This document shows, one piece after another, positions 43,870-52,735 of a stretch of DNA of 64,000 nucleotides. The stretch spans positions 27,460-91,459 of the forward strand of contig JABVCK010000018.1 of NCBI GenBank assembly GCA_013540605.1. Direction: 5' to 3'. Positions within the stretch are counted from its first letter, which is position 1. Each line of letters opens with the position of its first letter. The stretch comes from Bacillota bacterium (GTDB lineage Bacteria; Bacillota; Clostridia; Ch29). Made by a program: the position numbers and the translations under genes. Below the pieces are notes generated by a model. It ran no database searches and was not told the DNA's origin. It saw only the letters and a program-made list of their open reading frames with translations.

Positions 43870-43980
43870 TTAAAAACCATTAATAGCTTGGGCTTTTATA
43901 GGCTCAGGCAACGCATCCACAACGACATCCAGTGCCTCCAGCTTCAATCTTATTAAATTACTCAGCAGGTTCCTCTCCAT
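43870..43980 (-). CDS. 36-residue small protein overlapping the end of the ArsA-type gene
   Basis: ATG 43980 follows an excellent AAGGAG site eight bases upstream that lies inside the arsA-like coding region. The product, starting MERNLLSNLIRLKLEALDVV and ending PEPIKAQAINGF, is amphipathic and helical. It overlaps the ATPase stop by 23 bases in another frame. No family is recognised; a translationally coupled accessory peptide of the ATPase is the natural guess. Confidence 0.5.
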   Translation of the reverse strand: MERNLLSNLIRLKLEALDVVVDALPEPIKAQAINGF

Positions 43981-45148
43981 GCTTTTCACTCCTTAATAAT
44001 ATATTTAACCGGTCATTTTCAAATTTTGCCCCCTGCGCGGTATAACTCCTCAGTGTGCGCGGCAGAGTGAGGGTGCGTTTTATCAGGCCCACCCGGATAA
44101 TCAGTTCATCGCCCTTCTGACTGAGGGACAATTCTCGCTTATCTGTAAAGGGCATATATATTGACAGCAAATAATGGTCGCCTTCTTTTTGATACTGTTG
44201 AGTCTGCTGGTGGTAAAACACCGACACCGGATCCTTTTTATCAAAGATAGTATCTCCCATCCGTATCAACATCTCCAAGCCAACCACCTCTTTCTCAAAC
44301 AAAGGGGCGTAGAAAATGGGCACAGGGCTGAAACTCTCCCTGATCATGTCTTTGTATTTTAGTTGTATATCCTTCCACACTCTGAAATATGAGTCGGTTA
44401 CCCCATCGGGAATCACCCTGTTAACTATGACGGCATCCACCTTGTAGTCATACAGGTTCAGATAGGTAAAGCTGCGCTGCGCCTCCTTCACTACCATTTT
44501 CTCAGGGTTCACGACAATCCGGATGCTTGTGGTCTCCCGGTCAGTGAATATCTGCCGCATCTCATCCAGCTGATGGTATATCCGCTCAAATTCCACCATT
44601 ACGTCGTCTCCGGGGACCGGAACCCCCAGCAGGGGTTCAACTATGGGTTTTGCAATCTTCGCAGCCTTACGCTTGAGCGGGAATAGTTTTTCCATCCACC
44701 AGCGAAACATGTCGGGGAAGCTCAGCAACGCCAGCGTTTCACCTGTAGGAGCGCAGTCGATAATGACGGCATCGAAAGTCTTGTTCCTATAATAGTTGAG
44801 AATTCGGAGCAGGCTTAGCAGGTCTTCCATACCCGGAAACACCGTCAACTCCTCGGTGGTGATATCTTTCACCGCCTTTGAGGTGAATAGCTTGGTAAAA
44901 TACTCCTGCACCAGCCCCCAACCCTTTTCCACCTCATGGATAGCGTCAATCTCCTGAGCCCAGAGGTTTGTTTCAATCTCCATCGGTTCGGGTGACAGCT
45001 TCCTGTCCAGGCAGTCCCCGAGGCTGTGGGCGGCATCTGTGCTAACCACCAGAGTCTTTAGTCCCTGCCGGGCGCTTTTTACTGCCGTAGCGGCGGCAAT
45101 GCTGGTCTTGCCAACCCCGCCTTTACCGGTATATAATATAATTCTCAT
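43958..45148 (-). CDS. ArsA/Get3-type ATPase with C-terminal HSP20-like domain
   Basis: The 396-residue protein has the deviant Walker A GKGGVGKTS (residues 8-16), switch I STDAAHSLGDCL, switch II DCAPTGETLALLSFPD and the RIVVNPEKMVVKEAQRSFTY helix. A C-terminal beta-rich tail (YLLSIYMPFTDKRELSLSQK) matches the ArsA_HSP20 domain. There is no ArsB pump or arsenic gene nearby, and the cysteine pattern of arsenite-binding ArsA is absent, so a client-protein or membrane-targeting role is more likely than arsenic resistance. It is preceded by a MarR regulator with a likely operator between them. Confidence 0.85.
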   Translation of the reverse strand: MRIILYTGKGGVGKTSIAAATAVKSARQGLKTLVVSTDAAHSLGDCLDRKLSPEPMEIETNLWAQEIDAIHEVEKGWGLVQEYFTKLFTSKAVKDITTEELTVFPGMEDLLSLLRILNYYRNKTFDAVIIDCAPTGETLALLSFPDMFRWWMEKLFPLKRKAAKIAKPIVEPLLGVPVPGDDVMVEFERIYHQLDEMRQIFTDRETTSIRIVVNPEKMVVKEAQRSFTYLNLYDYKVDAVIVNRVIPDGVTDSYFRVWKDIQLKYKDMIRESFSPVPIFYAPLFEKEVVGLEMLIRMGDTIFDKKDPVSVFYHQQTQQYQKEGDHYLLSIYMPFTDKRELSLSQKGDELIIRVGLIKRTLTLPRTLRSYTAQGAKFENDRLNILLRSEKHGEEPAE

Positions 45149-45197
45149 TTTGATTCCTCCCTGCTTGAATTTTGTCTATATATTTCGTATTGAGTAT

Positions 45198-45214
45198 ATT
45201 ACGTAGTTCGTAAT
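45198..45214. promoter_or_regulatory. Palindromic MarR-type operator upstream of the ArsA-type gene
   Basis: ATTACGTAGTTCGTAAT is a perfect palindrome with a 5-base centre in the 114-base gap between the MarR gene and the ATPase. Related words (AATACGATACGCGAAATATTCG) lie upstream of the MarR start at about 45763-45784, consistent with autoregulation. Confidence 0.6.
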
Positions 45215-45262
45215 ATTCTGTCAAAGAAACGCCCACTTAATGGGCTGCGTCATAGAAAAGGT

Positions 45263-45745
45263 CTATTCAATTTCTATTTTATTGATGGTTGGTACTGATT
45301 CCTGTTCATCATCGGGCTTTTCTCTCCGGCTCAAAATGGCAGCGATTTTCAGGAAAACCTTATACAGAAGCTGCTGTTCTTCCTCCGTCAAAGCTGCTTC
45401 AATCTGCTCAATATAACTGCCGAATACTCCTTTATAATGCCTGATGATTTCCTTACCCTTTTCCGTCATATTGACCACAACCATCCGCCGGTCGGTTTCG
45501 CTGCGTTCCCTCTGCAAAAGCCCCTTCCTCACCATACGGTCCACAATGCCGGTGGCGGTACTCATGGGCATATTCATGGCGTCGCAGATCCGGCTCATAC
45601 TTACTTCCCCCTGCCGTTCCACCACCAATAGGGTCATCAGCTCGGTTTTGGAAAAATTCAAATCAAGCTCCAGCCAGTCTTCCGGATAAAAGAAGGTTTT
45701 AAGGTGGTCAATAATGAAATCATAAATGTTATTGCTGTTCTTCAT
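45263..45745 (-). CDS. MarR-family regulator
   Basis: The 160-residue protein has the MarR winged helix: FSKTELMTLLVVERQGEVSM, RICDAMNMPMSTATGIVDRM and the wing RKGLLQRERSETDRRMVVVN. ATG 45745 follows CGGAGGAAG; the upstream in-frame extension to 45886 is AT-rich and not family-like. It probably represses the adjacent ArsA-type ATPase in response to a small ligand. Confidence 0.88.
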   Translation of the reverse strand: MKNSNNIYDFIIDHLKTFFYPEDWLELDLNFSKTELMTLLVVERQGEVSMSRICDAMNMPMSTATGIVDRMVRKGLLQRERSETDRRMVVVNMTEKGKEIIRHYKGVFGSYIEQIEAALTEEEQQLLYKVFLKIAAILSRREKPDDEQESVPTINKIEIE

Positions 45746-45886
45746 ATATTCTTCCTCCGACGAATATTTCGCGTATCGTATTATTCTATAATAAATATAC
45801 AACAGCCCCGTGCTGCTGTCAACGGTGGTTTCCCAAAGTTGTACTAAGAAAAATGTCAGTAGTGTTGCATACATAAAACTTTTCAA

Positions 45887-46568
45887 AAGAAATCAACAGC
45901 AATATCTGCCTGTAGGTAAAATAAAAACTCCTTGATAATATCAATGGTAGGCTCACAAACCAACCATTTCCATTAGAAAGAAGATATTGCATGGCTGATT
46001 GTATTACAGTATTTAATACTTTAAAAGGCTTTTTACCAGTGAATATTCTGGAAAAGCCCTTGATGAAGCCAGTGCTGACTACAGGGTGTTAATAAATTTA
46101 CTGCTCTTAGGCAAATGTATCTCATTTAACCTAAAAGGTTGCTCTAAGAGATATTAGCGGTATCATTGCTTCTGATAAAAAGCTTCAGAAGCACACCGGA
46201 ACCATAAGCCCTTCCCAACTATCGAACAGGAACAACTAACGTGACCCTGAAATATTTAGAATCAAATTTGAAACCGTTTTCACCAAGTTGAAAAGGCATC
46301 AGGAGACACACTGTATAAATTCTGTATCACAGAATGGCCTTGTTTTATCAGATTTGTTTTATCAGATAAGGAAGTAATCCTTGGCACCTTCTATACAAAG
46401 ACGGAGCATTCCTTAAGGGTTATAGAGGTAATTGATGCCTCTACAGGAGAAGCAATTTTACTATGCACTGATATTATTTTGTTTATCCCGTTAAAACTCA
46501 TGTGCCTTATGGCCGGCTACTACCATAATTTTCCAAAACTTACAGAGCATATATCCATTGGTATAAAG
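45887..46568. mobile_element. Heavily decayed transposase relic
   Basis: Fragments can be pieced together on the plus strand: MADCITVFNTLKGFLPVNIL near 45990, GKALDEASADYRVLINLLLL near 46060, RFETVFTKLKRHQ near 46265 and SDKEVILGTFYTKTEHSLRV near 46365. All are interrupted by stops and shifts. The pattern suggests a DDE transposase, but the family is not certain. There is no functional gene. Confidence 0.4.
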
Positions 46569-47279
46569 CTACTGTCCCTGTCTAGATGTCCATTTAAATG
46601 TTTCCCCATAGCTAGCTTTAAGATGGCGTCTTATCGCCAATAGGATATCTGTTTTATCTTTTTTCTTTAATGCATCAAGAATATATTTGTGCTCTTCAAT
46701 TACTTCGCTCATGCGATTAGTGCTAGATAGGGCATAATTACCAAAAAATACAAACTGGTCCCGTAAAGACTCTATAGCAGTATATATTCTTTCATTTTGT
46801 GCAGCTTTTGCAATTAGCAGGTGAAATTGCCTATCTATATCCAGGAATTCAATCTTCCGCTTGTTTTTGAATTGTTCTATTTGATCGTCAAAAAGTTCTT
46901 CCAATTCTTTCAGTTGAGCATTATTTACCCTATCTATCGCAAGTTCATGTGTCTTGGCCTCTAGTGCCTCTCTCATCTCAAATATCTCTAAGACATCTTT
47001 TCCCGAAAGTGGAGCAATTTCCGTCCCTTTACCTCTGTGTATTATGACCATTCTATTTTGTTGCAGTTCAATAAGAGCTTCCCGTATAGGTGTATGGCTT
47101 ATTCCCAACCATTGACTAAGTTTTTGATTAGACACAATTTTACCCGGAGGGAAATCACCTCTTAATATTGCATCCCGTATCATATTATATGCTTGTTCTT
47201 TGAGTGTTCCGGCCAATCTGATATTGCCAGTTTTAAACGTTACCTTTCTTTGTATTTTTGGCAAGTGTAAATTCCTCAC
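46569..47279 (-). CDS. GntR-family regulator with FCD domain (paralogue 1)
   Basis: The 236-residue protein has the GntR winged helix (AYNMIRDAILRGDFPPGKIV, WLGISHTPIREALIELQQNR) and an all-helical FCD ligand domain (EIFEMREALEAKTHELAIDR, DIDRQFHLLIAKAAQNERIY). Such regulators respond to organic acids. It is closely related to the gene at 63016-63693. Here it is surrounded by IS relics, so its target is not evident; the DASS or TRAP genes nearby are candidates. Confidence 0.88.
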   Translation of the reverse strand: MRNLHLPKIQRKVTFKTGNIRLAGTLKEQAYNMIRDAILRGDFPPGKIVSNQKLSQWLGISHTPIREALIELQQNRMVIIHRGKGTEIAPLSGKDVLEIFEMREALEAKTHELAIDRVNNAQLKELEELFDDQIEQFKNKRKIEFLDIDRQFHLLIAKAAQNERIYTAIESLRDQFVFFGNYALSSTNRMSEVIEEHKYILDALKKKDKTDILLAIRRHLKASYGETFKWTSRQGQ

Positions 47280-47535
47280 TTTTGCAAAAATTTTTCCCCA
47301 GGAACCAGTGGGGAATTTTTATGTAAATCTGCGTATCACCGTCTCGGCATTCTAGGACGAAATAATAAATCCAACCTCCAATAATGTTAAATGTACTAGA
47401 TTGTTGCAAAACTCCTGAAATGTTGAAATTTCAGGAGTTTTAACCGCTATTTTAGCAGGGATTACCTCCAGTTTTGTCGGATTATATATTATTCCAGTAA
47501 TACCACAATCCAACAAATAAAGGATGTAAATCCCA
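47280..47535. other. Leader of the DDE-transposase relic with a hairpin
   Basis: AAAACTCCTGAAAT (47408-47421) pairs with ATTTCAGGAGTTTT (47428-47441), typical of a terminator at the edge of an insertion sequence that blocks read-in. The rest shows nothing else. Confidence 0.5.
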
Positions 47536-48652
47536 ATGTTTAAACAGTTGTCCCTCTTCGATGATCTGACCGAAAATAACCCCGCAACAGTACTTGACCT
47601 TCTAAAGGTCCATTTCGAAATCCAGCGTTTGTTGCCTTATTCATGGGTTTTCAGTTATTATAAGCGTTTCGGCCGTAATCACGTTTATTCACTATCTTCT
47701 TATGCCTGTGCTTTACTTGTTCAAAAGCTTTTTTCCATCCCCACCGATGCTCTGCTGCTGCTAATCTTAAATGTTTGTCAAGAACTCAGAACTTTCTGTG
47801 GTTTGGGTAATAAGGTCTTTGACAAGACCATGCTTTCAAGGTTCAAATCAACCTTTGCAGATGATATCGAGGATTTCTTCCATACCATGGTTGATTTAAC
47901 TGAACCTATCTGTCAAGAGATTGATAAGGAAGCTGCTAAAGCTTTAATTATCGATACTACAGGGATTGACAGTCTATGTCAGGGAGAATAACCCCAAATT
48001 CTTCAATGCCATCGTAAAACGTTTGGAAACCTACTATAAATCAAGAGACATTGATTATTCTCAAACCGACATCTACAAGGCCGCCTGGGCTCAAATGCCC
48101 AAACAGGCAGAATCAAATTCCCAGGCCAAGCTTCAGTACGTTAACGGACATTTTACCTATGCTCTCAAAGATGCCATTATGTGTAATGGTTCAGGCATTA
48201 TCCGCCATATGGAGTTCTGTGATTCCTTTGTTGCGGACAACACAGGTTCCCTTGATCCCGAGGAAGCCAAATACAATGACTGTGAGATCAAAGGTAAAAA
48301 CCGCACCCCCAGGCTTAAGTATATGTGCCCTAAGTGTCGCCGTATTTCCAAAGTCTATGTCTGCTCTTGTGAACACCCCTGCACTGACTGCAAATGCGGA
48401 TATATACACTATGAAAAACCATCGGACGATATCCGTTCCCATCCTATCATCCCGAGAGATTCAGAGCAGTGGGAAAAAATCTCAGGTAGCAGGCATATTG
48501 TTGAGCAGGTAATCTCAAGTCTTAAACTACCTCTGAGAATGGGTGGCTCCTATATTAGAGACACTAAAACCGCTAAGGCTGATTTCTTTATGAGCGGGAT
48601 TGCCCATCTGGTCATTGTCTATGTGGCTTATGGACAATGTCAGATGTGTTAA
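47536..48652 (+). pseudogene. DDE transposase (IS1182/IS5-like) with a single-base frameshift
   Basis: The first frame (MFKQLSLFDDLTENNPATVL to KALIIDTTGIDS) and the second (YVRENNPKFFNAIVKRLETY to the end) join at about 47970 if one extra base is removed. The first catalytic Asp is in IIDTTGI. A cysteine-rich insert (CPKCRRISKVYVCSCEHPC) and the final DSEQWEKISGSRHIVEQVIS with the catalytic Glu are present. The element is otherwise nearly complete, so inactivation may be recent. Confidence 0.8.
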
Positions 48653-49094
48653 ATCCATAGCAGCATAGTTCAAGCGGCTTTCCAGCCTGAGATTACTTCC
48701 CTAACTCTCGCAATTACACGCTTGGTATCGCGGGCTTTTTGCCATGCCCTCTTTCTTCTTCCCCTGCAGTACCCTATTCACTTTTCAATGAACAACTCAT
48801 TCTTGTTATTCCAGCAAGCTGGATTCCAGTGTGTATGTTGGTATTTGATCCCAATATCCTGTTAAAAAACTTTGAGTTTAGCAACTTCCTATGTTAATTT
48901 ATTACATGCGTATTGTCCTACTCTGCACTTCTTGCTCCGGTCTGCTTGATAAGAAGTCAAGATTCGCTTCGCTTTTACTCTTGACTTCTTATCATCTGCC
49001 ATGCTCTGTCAAAATTACCGGAAGGCTGCAGGAAAAAGTGATACAACGGTTGCGTAATTTCCATACTGATTCAGAAGCTCTTCTTCCATATCTC
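48653..49094. other. IS tail and inverted repeat before the TRAP operon end
   Basis: No gene is seen. GATAAGAAGTCAAGA (48948-48962) and TCTTGACTTCTTATC (48979-48993) form a perfect 15-bp stem with a 16-base loop. It may be the end of the adjacent insertion sequence or the terminator of the minus-strand TRAP operon that ends at 49095. Confidence 0.45.
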
Positions 49095-50378
49095 TTAATA
49101 CCCGGCAAGTCTCGGCAAAAATAGACTAATTCCCGGCAGATAGGTTATGATTATCAAAGCTATTAAAGTGACAAGCAAAAACGGAATAACTGAGGGTGCA
49201 ATATTTGAAACTGACTCCCCTGTTATAGAGGTAGAAACAAATAAGTTTAAGCCAAAGGGAGGACTAAACATTCCAATACATACATTTGCAACCAAAATAA
49301 CACCAAGGTGTACTGGATCAATTCCTATGTTTACAGCAGGAGTGAAGAGCAAAGGTGCTAGCATCATAACAGCAGCCCCACCATCTATAAACATGCCTGC
49401 TATCAAAAATATAACATTTATAATCATTAAGAAAATATATTTCGAAGGTAAGCTACTTACAATATTTGCTATTATTGTTTGAGGGACATATGATTCAGTT
49501 ATAACCCAACTAAAAACAGCAGCCGCACCTAAAAGAATCATAACCTGTGCTATTGTTATCGAAGATTTTATACATATATTAATTATTTTTTTTATAGTTA
49601 ACTCCCTATAGATAAACAGTGAAACAAATAAAGCGTATACAACGGAAACACCTGCAGCTTCTGTAGGAGTAAATATCCCCATAAAGATTCCGCCCAATAT
49701 TATTATTGGGACTCCAAAAGACCAACCTGCCCTTTTAGTTAGCTGCCAAACCTCTTGCCAATTTAGTTTATCAGGACTGGCTATATTGTGTTTACAGGCA
49801 TAATAGTAGGAATATGCTATTATAGCCAAACTGTAAATAATACCAGCTCCAATGCCTCCCATAAATAATGCACCTACTGATACTCCTGTTACTGAACCGT
49901 AAATGATAAATGTTACACTTGGAGGTATTAAGAGTGCTGCTGCTCCACTAGATACTAAAAGTCCCGTGGAGAAGCCTTTACCGTAATTTTTGTTAATCAA
50001 CTCTGGGTACATAAGGCTACCAATAGCTACTACAGTGGCTGGGCTGGAGCCAGACAATGACCCAAAAACTGAACATGCTGCTTGAGTTGCAATGGCAGTG
50101 CTGCCCCTAAAGCCTCTTAAGAGTGAATTTACCCAATCCAGCAATCTTTTTGCCATACCTCCTTCAATCATTATATCTGCAGCAAAAACATAAAATGGTA
50201 CAGCCATTAATGCAAATTTATCAATACCTCCAAATATTTTTTGTGTTATAACGACAACATTAGTACTCGTAAAAAATAACACCGATAAAAGCGAAGACAA
50301 ACTAAGGGTAGCATATATCGGAACACCTAAAGTTATCAATACTGCAAAGCAGACGATTAAAAAAGTAAATATTATCAT
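49095..50378 (-). CDS. dctM: TRAP transporter large permease DctM (second system)
   Basis: The 427-residue polytopic protein has GSLSGSSPATVVAIGSLMYPEL, GAAALLIPPSVTFIIYGSVT, GIFMGIFTPTEAAGVSVVYA and NVCIGMFSPPFGLNLFVSTS, as in DctM. It overlaps the DctQ stop by 4 bases. It clearly differs from the 36189-37478 copy, so it is a separate system and not a duplicate. Confidence 0.94.
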   Translation of the reverse strand: MIIFTFLIVCFAVLITLGVPIYATLSLSSLLSVLFFTSTNVVVITQKIFGGIDKFALMAVPFYVFAADIMIEGGMAKRLLDWVNSLLRGFRGSTAIATQAACSVFGSLSGSSPATVVAIGSLMYPELINKNYGKGFSTGLLVSSGAAALLIPPSVTFIIYGSVTGVSVGALFMGGIGAGIIYSLAIIAYSYYYACKHNIASPDKLNWQEVWQLTKRAGWSFGVPIIILGGIFMGIFTPTEAAGVSVVYALFVSLFIYRELTIKKIINICIKSSITIAQVMILLGAAAVFSWVITESYVPQTIIANIVSSLPSKYIFLMIINVIFLIAGMFIDGGAAVMMLAPLLFTPAVNIGIDPVHLGVILVANVCIGMFSPPFGLNLFVSTSITGESVSNIAPSVIPFLLVTLIALIIITYLPGISLFLPRLAGY

Positions 50379-50863
50379 TTTTTTGCCTCCCCAATCGAAT
50401 TTGCTTCAGACCCTTTAATGTGAAAAATCAATTCCTGGAAATATCGTATAGCACTTAAAAATGAGCCGGTACAAATTACTAAATAAAGAACGTAAAAGGG
50501 TAATTGCAATGCCGAAGAAATTTGTCCATAACTCTTCGTCTGCATGGCAAATTGAAACGATATACCAGCTAACCAAATTGAAAAAACAAATGCGACTAAA
50601 TTTACAACTACTTCAGCTTTTCTGCGAAAATTGTCTTTCATTAATTGTAATAAAAAATCCATACGAATAATCTGTTTATCTCTTATCCCAATACCTAAAC
50701 CTATAAATGTAACTACTAAAATTAAATAGCGAACGGATTCCTCAGCCCACGGAAAGCCTTTACTAAATATATATCTTAAGAAAATGTTAATGAATAAAAT
50801 TATAGTTGCAGAAAGTAATCCTATGGAACAAATAAATTCTTCTAGCTTATCCAATAGCTTCAT
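50375..50863 (-). CDS. dctQ: TRAP transporter small permease DctQ (second system)
   Basis: The 162-residue membrane protein has four helices and the signature FLRYIFSKGFPWAEESVRYL. AAGGGG precedes ATG 50863. Its partner binding protein lies 307 bases upstream, separated by a hairpin-rich insertion. Confidence 0.9.
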   Translation of the reverse strand: MKLLDKLEEFICSIGLLSATIILFINIFLRYIFSKGFPWAEESVRYLILVVTFIGLGIGIRDKQIIRMDFLLQLMKDNFRRKAEVVVNLVAFVFSIWLAGISFQFAMQTKSYGQISSALQLPFYVLYLVICTGSFLSAIRYFQELIFHIKGSEANSIGEAKK

Positions 50864-51170
50864 TTTTAATTCCCCTTTTCGAGTTTCTGTATATTACAAA
50901 CCACCCGTAAAACGGGTGGTTTGATTTAACCCTATAAGGGCCTGTTACCTGCAGCACCTAAAAGTGCTAACACTGGATTCAAGCCACCGCAATTGAAACC
51001 TAGCTAACCCCTGAAGGGGTCTTTCTTTTTCACTTACTTTGTCTACTATCCCACACACGCATAGCGTGTGGTTTATTAAATCGTAAATTAATATCAGTGT
51101 TACCCCTCTTATAAGAGGGAAACCTGAAATGTCCCCTAGTTATTTAAAATCTCCAATTTAGACTATGACT
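50864..51170. mobile_element. Hairpin-rich insertion between dctP and dctQ, IS200/IS605-end-like
   Basis: Several small hairpins follow one another: CAAACCACCCG/CGGGTGGTTTG (50897-50923), GCACCTAAAAGTGC, ACCCCTGAAGGGGT, CCACACACGCATAGCGTGTG and CCCTCTTATAAGAGGG. With the conserved-looking words TTCAAGCCACCGCAATTGAA this resembles the subterminal ends of IS200/IS605-type elements without their genes. It may act as an mRNA-processing spacer inside the TRAP operon. Confidence 0.4.
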
Positions 51171-52235
51171 TTAGTTCTCTGATTTTATTCCATACTTTTC
51201 TAACTCGTCATAAACAAGGTTGAGTAACATTTCACATGAATTTGATTTAGAGGCGTATTTTTGATGAGTAGACGCCGATTTTTGTATAAATTCTTGTCTG
51301 GCTTCATCTGTAAGATATGTTACGTTTACTCCATATTCTTTAAAGAATTCAATTATTTTCTCCCTTTCAGTCGCTACAAATTCCCTTTGAGCCTCTATAT
51401 TGGCTTTTGCAGCAGCCTGAAGCCAAGCCTTTTCTTCATCCGAAAGGCTGTCGTACCATCCTTTATTGGCTGTTAATAATCCCATAAATAAGGCATGGTC
51501 ACTAATGGTTATATATTTCTGGACTTCATGTAACTTCTGTGTTTTTATAACCGATAATGCGTTCTCTCCGCCATCAACTACTCCCTGTTGTAAAGCAGTG
51601 TATAATTCAGAGAATTCTATGGGTGTTGGATTAGCTCCCCATTGCTCATACTGATATATCTTAAGTGGTGAAGGTATAATCCTCATTTTCAGTCCTTGCA
51701 GGTCTTTCATGGAATTAATTGCTTTTTTTGAAGTATGGAATTGATTATAACCATAAGGTGCAATTCCTAAAAGTTCAAAACCCTTTGCATTCATTAATTT
51801 ATTAAGTTCTTCACTTAACTTCCCATCTATAATTTTCCAGGCTGTTTCATAATCGGAGGGGAATAAGAAGGGTAAATCTAAGATAGCTTCTTCGGGAACG
51901 AATGTCTCTAGGGCGGAGCCGGCAACGTAAACAACCTCTAGCCCTCCCAGCTGACAACCTTCCCAATGTTCTTTCATACTTCCTTGTTGTCCAGCAGGAA
52001 AGAGATTTACCTTTAATTTGCCGTTAGATTCTGCTTCTAATACTTCTTTAAACTTTGAAGCTCCTACACCGCCAGCATCATCCATGGGAACTGTAAAAGC
52101 AAGTTTTAAAGTCTTCTCTGCTCCTTTTGAATTCGAACTAGTCTCTGATTCATTTGTTTTCGAACAACCTACCAATAACAACGAGCTTACTAATAACAGT
52201 GATAATAAAACTTTTAATAGATTAGTCTTTTTCAT
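51171..52235 (-). CDS. dctP: TRAP transporter substrate-binding lipoprotein DctP (second system)
   Basis: The 354-residue protein has a lipoprotein signal (LLLVGC, Cys24) and the DctP motifs TLKLAFTVPMDDAGGVGASK, LQGLKMRIIPSPLKIYQYEQ and FSELYTALQQGVVDGGENAL. ATG 52235 has AAGGAGCG upstream. Given the downstream enzymes it probably binds a carboxylated or amide-containing substrate of the PreA/amidase pathway. Confidence 0.92.
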   Translation of the reverse strand: MKKTNLLKVLLSLLLVSSLLLVGCSKTNESETSSNSKGAEKTLKLAFTVPMDDAGGVGASKFKEVLEAESNGKLKVNLFPAGQQGSMKEHWEGCQLGGLEVVYVAGSALETFVPEEAILDLPFLFPSDYETAWKIIDGKLSEELNKLMNAKGFELLGIAPYGYNQFHTSKKAINSMKDLQGLKMRIIPSPLKIYQYEQWGANPTPIEFSELYTALQQGVVDGGENALSVIKTQKLHEVQKYITISDHALFMGLLTANKGWYDSLSDEEKAWLQAAAKANIEAQREFVATEREKIIEFFKEYGVNVTYLTDEARQEFIQKSASTHQKYASKSNSCEMLLNLVYDELEKYGIKSEN

Positions 52236-52341
52236 AAAGATATCGCTCCTTATTTGTTTTATTTTTTCCATGGTGTTAGAAAAGTATATTGCACCCCATT
52301 GTTAAGACATTTTTTAATTAAGCTACTCCACTTAGTAGGTT

Positions 52342-52632
52342 TTAAAAAGGTTTAAAAGACAAGCAATCATAGGGGCAATGTTTAATACATAAAAATTCTT
52401 TTTTTCCTTTACACAGATCACAATTAGAGCTTATCATCCAACTAACCTTTCCTGTTATATAATCCAACGAAACTTTTATACTTGATAACTCTCTTGAAAA
52501 AACAGAAGCATGGTGAAACGAACATGCCAACATGCATGTATTGCAACCACGACACTTTATTTCATCAAGTATAATCTCACCTTTTGTTTCCTTGACATCT
52601 ACTTTGGCAGCTTTTTGATTATTTGTAATCAT
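52342..52632 (-). CDS. Two-cluster [4Fe-4S] ferredoxin-like electron-transfer protein
   Basis: The 96-residue protein has cysteine motifs CRGCNTCMLAC and CDLCKGKKEFLCIKHCPYDC, with unusual spacing resembling the small iron-sulfur subunits that accompany AOR-type tungstoenzymes. ATG 52632 follows GGGAGGGGAGG; the longer frame to 52716 has no family support. It lies directly downstream of the AOR gene and should be its electron acceptor or donor. Confidence 0.82.
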   Translation of the reverse strand: MITNNQKAAKVDVKETKGEIILDEIKCRGCNTCMLACSFHHASVFSRELSSIKVSLDYITGKVSWMISSNCDLCKGKKEFLCIKHCPYDCLSFKPF

Positions 52633-52735
52633 CTCGCCTCCCCTCCCTATAGAATTTCCACAATATAATAGCCACTTTCTGCAATCAAATACTTGTTCAA
52701 TTTCTCCATCTCTCAAATTTTATATGGGCACCGAT

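Noticed and set aside
43958..45148. Arsenic resistance operon
   Set aside because: No arsB, arsC, arsR or arsD lies nearby, the regulator is MarR-type, and an HSP20-like tail points to the Get3-like branch.
50864..51170. Group II intron or TnpB element in the TRAP operon
   Set aside because: There is no reverse transcriptase, TnpB or TnpA frame; only short hairpins are present.
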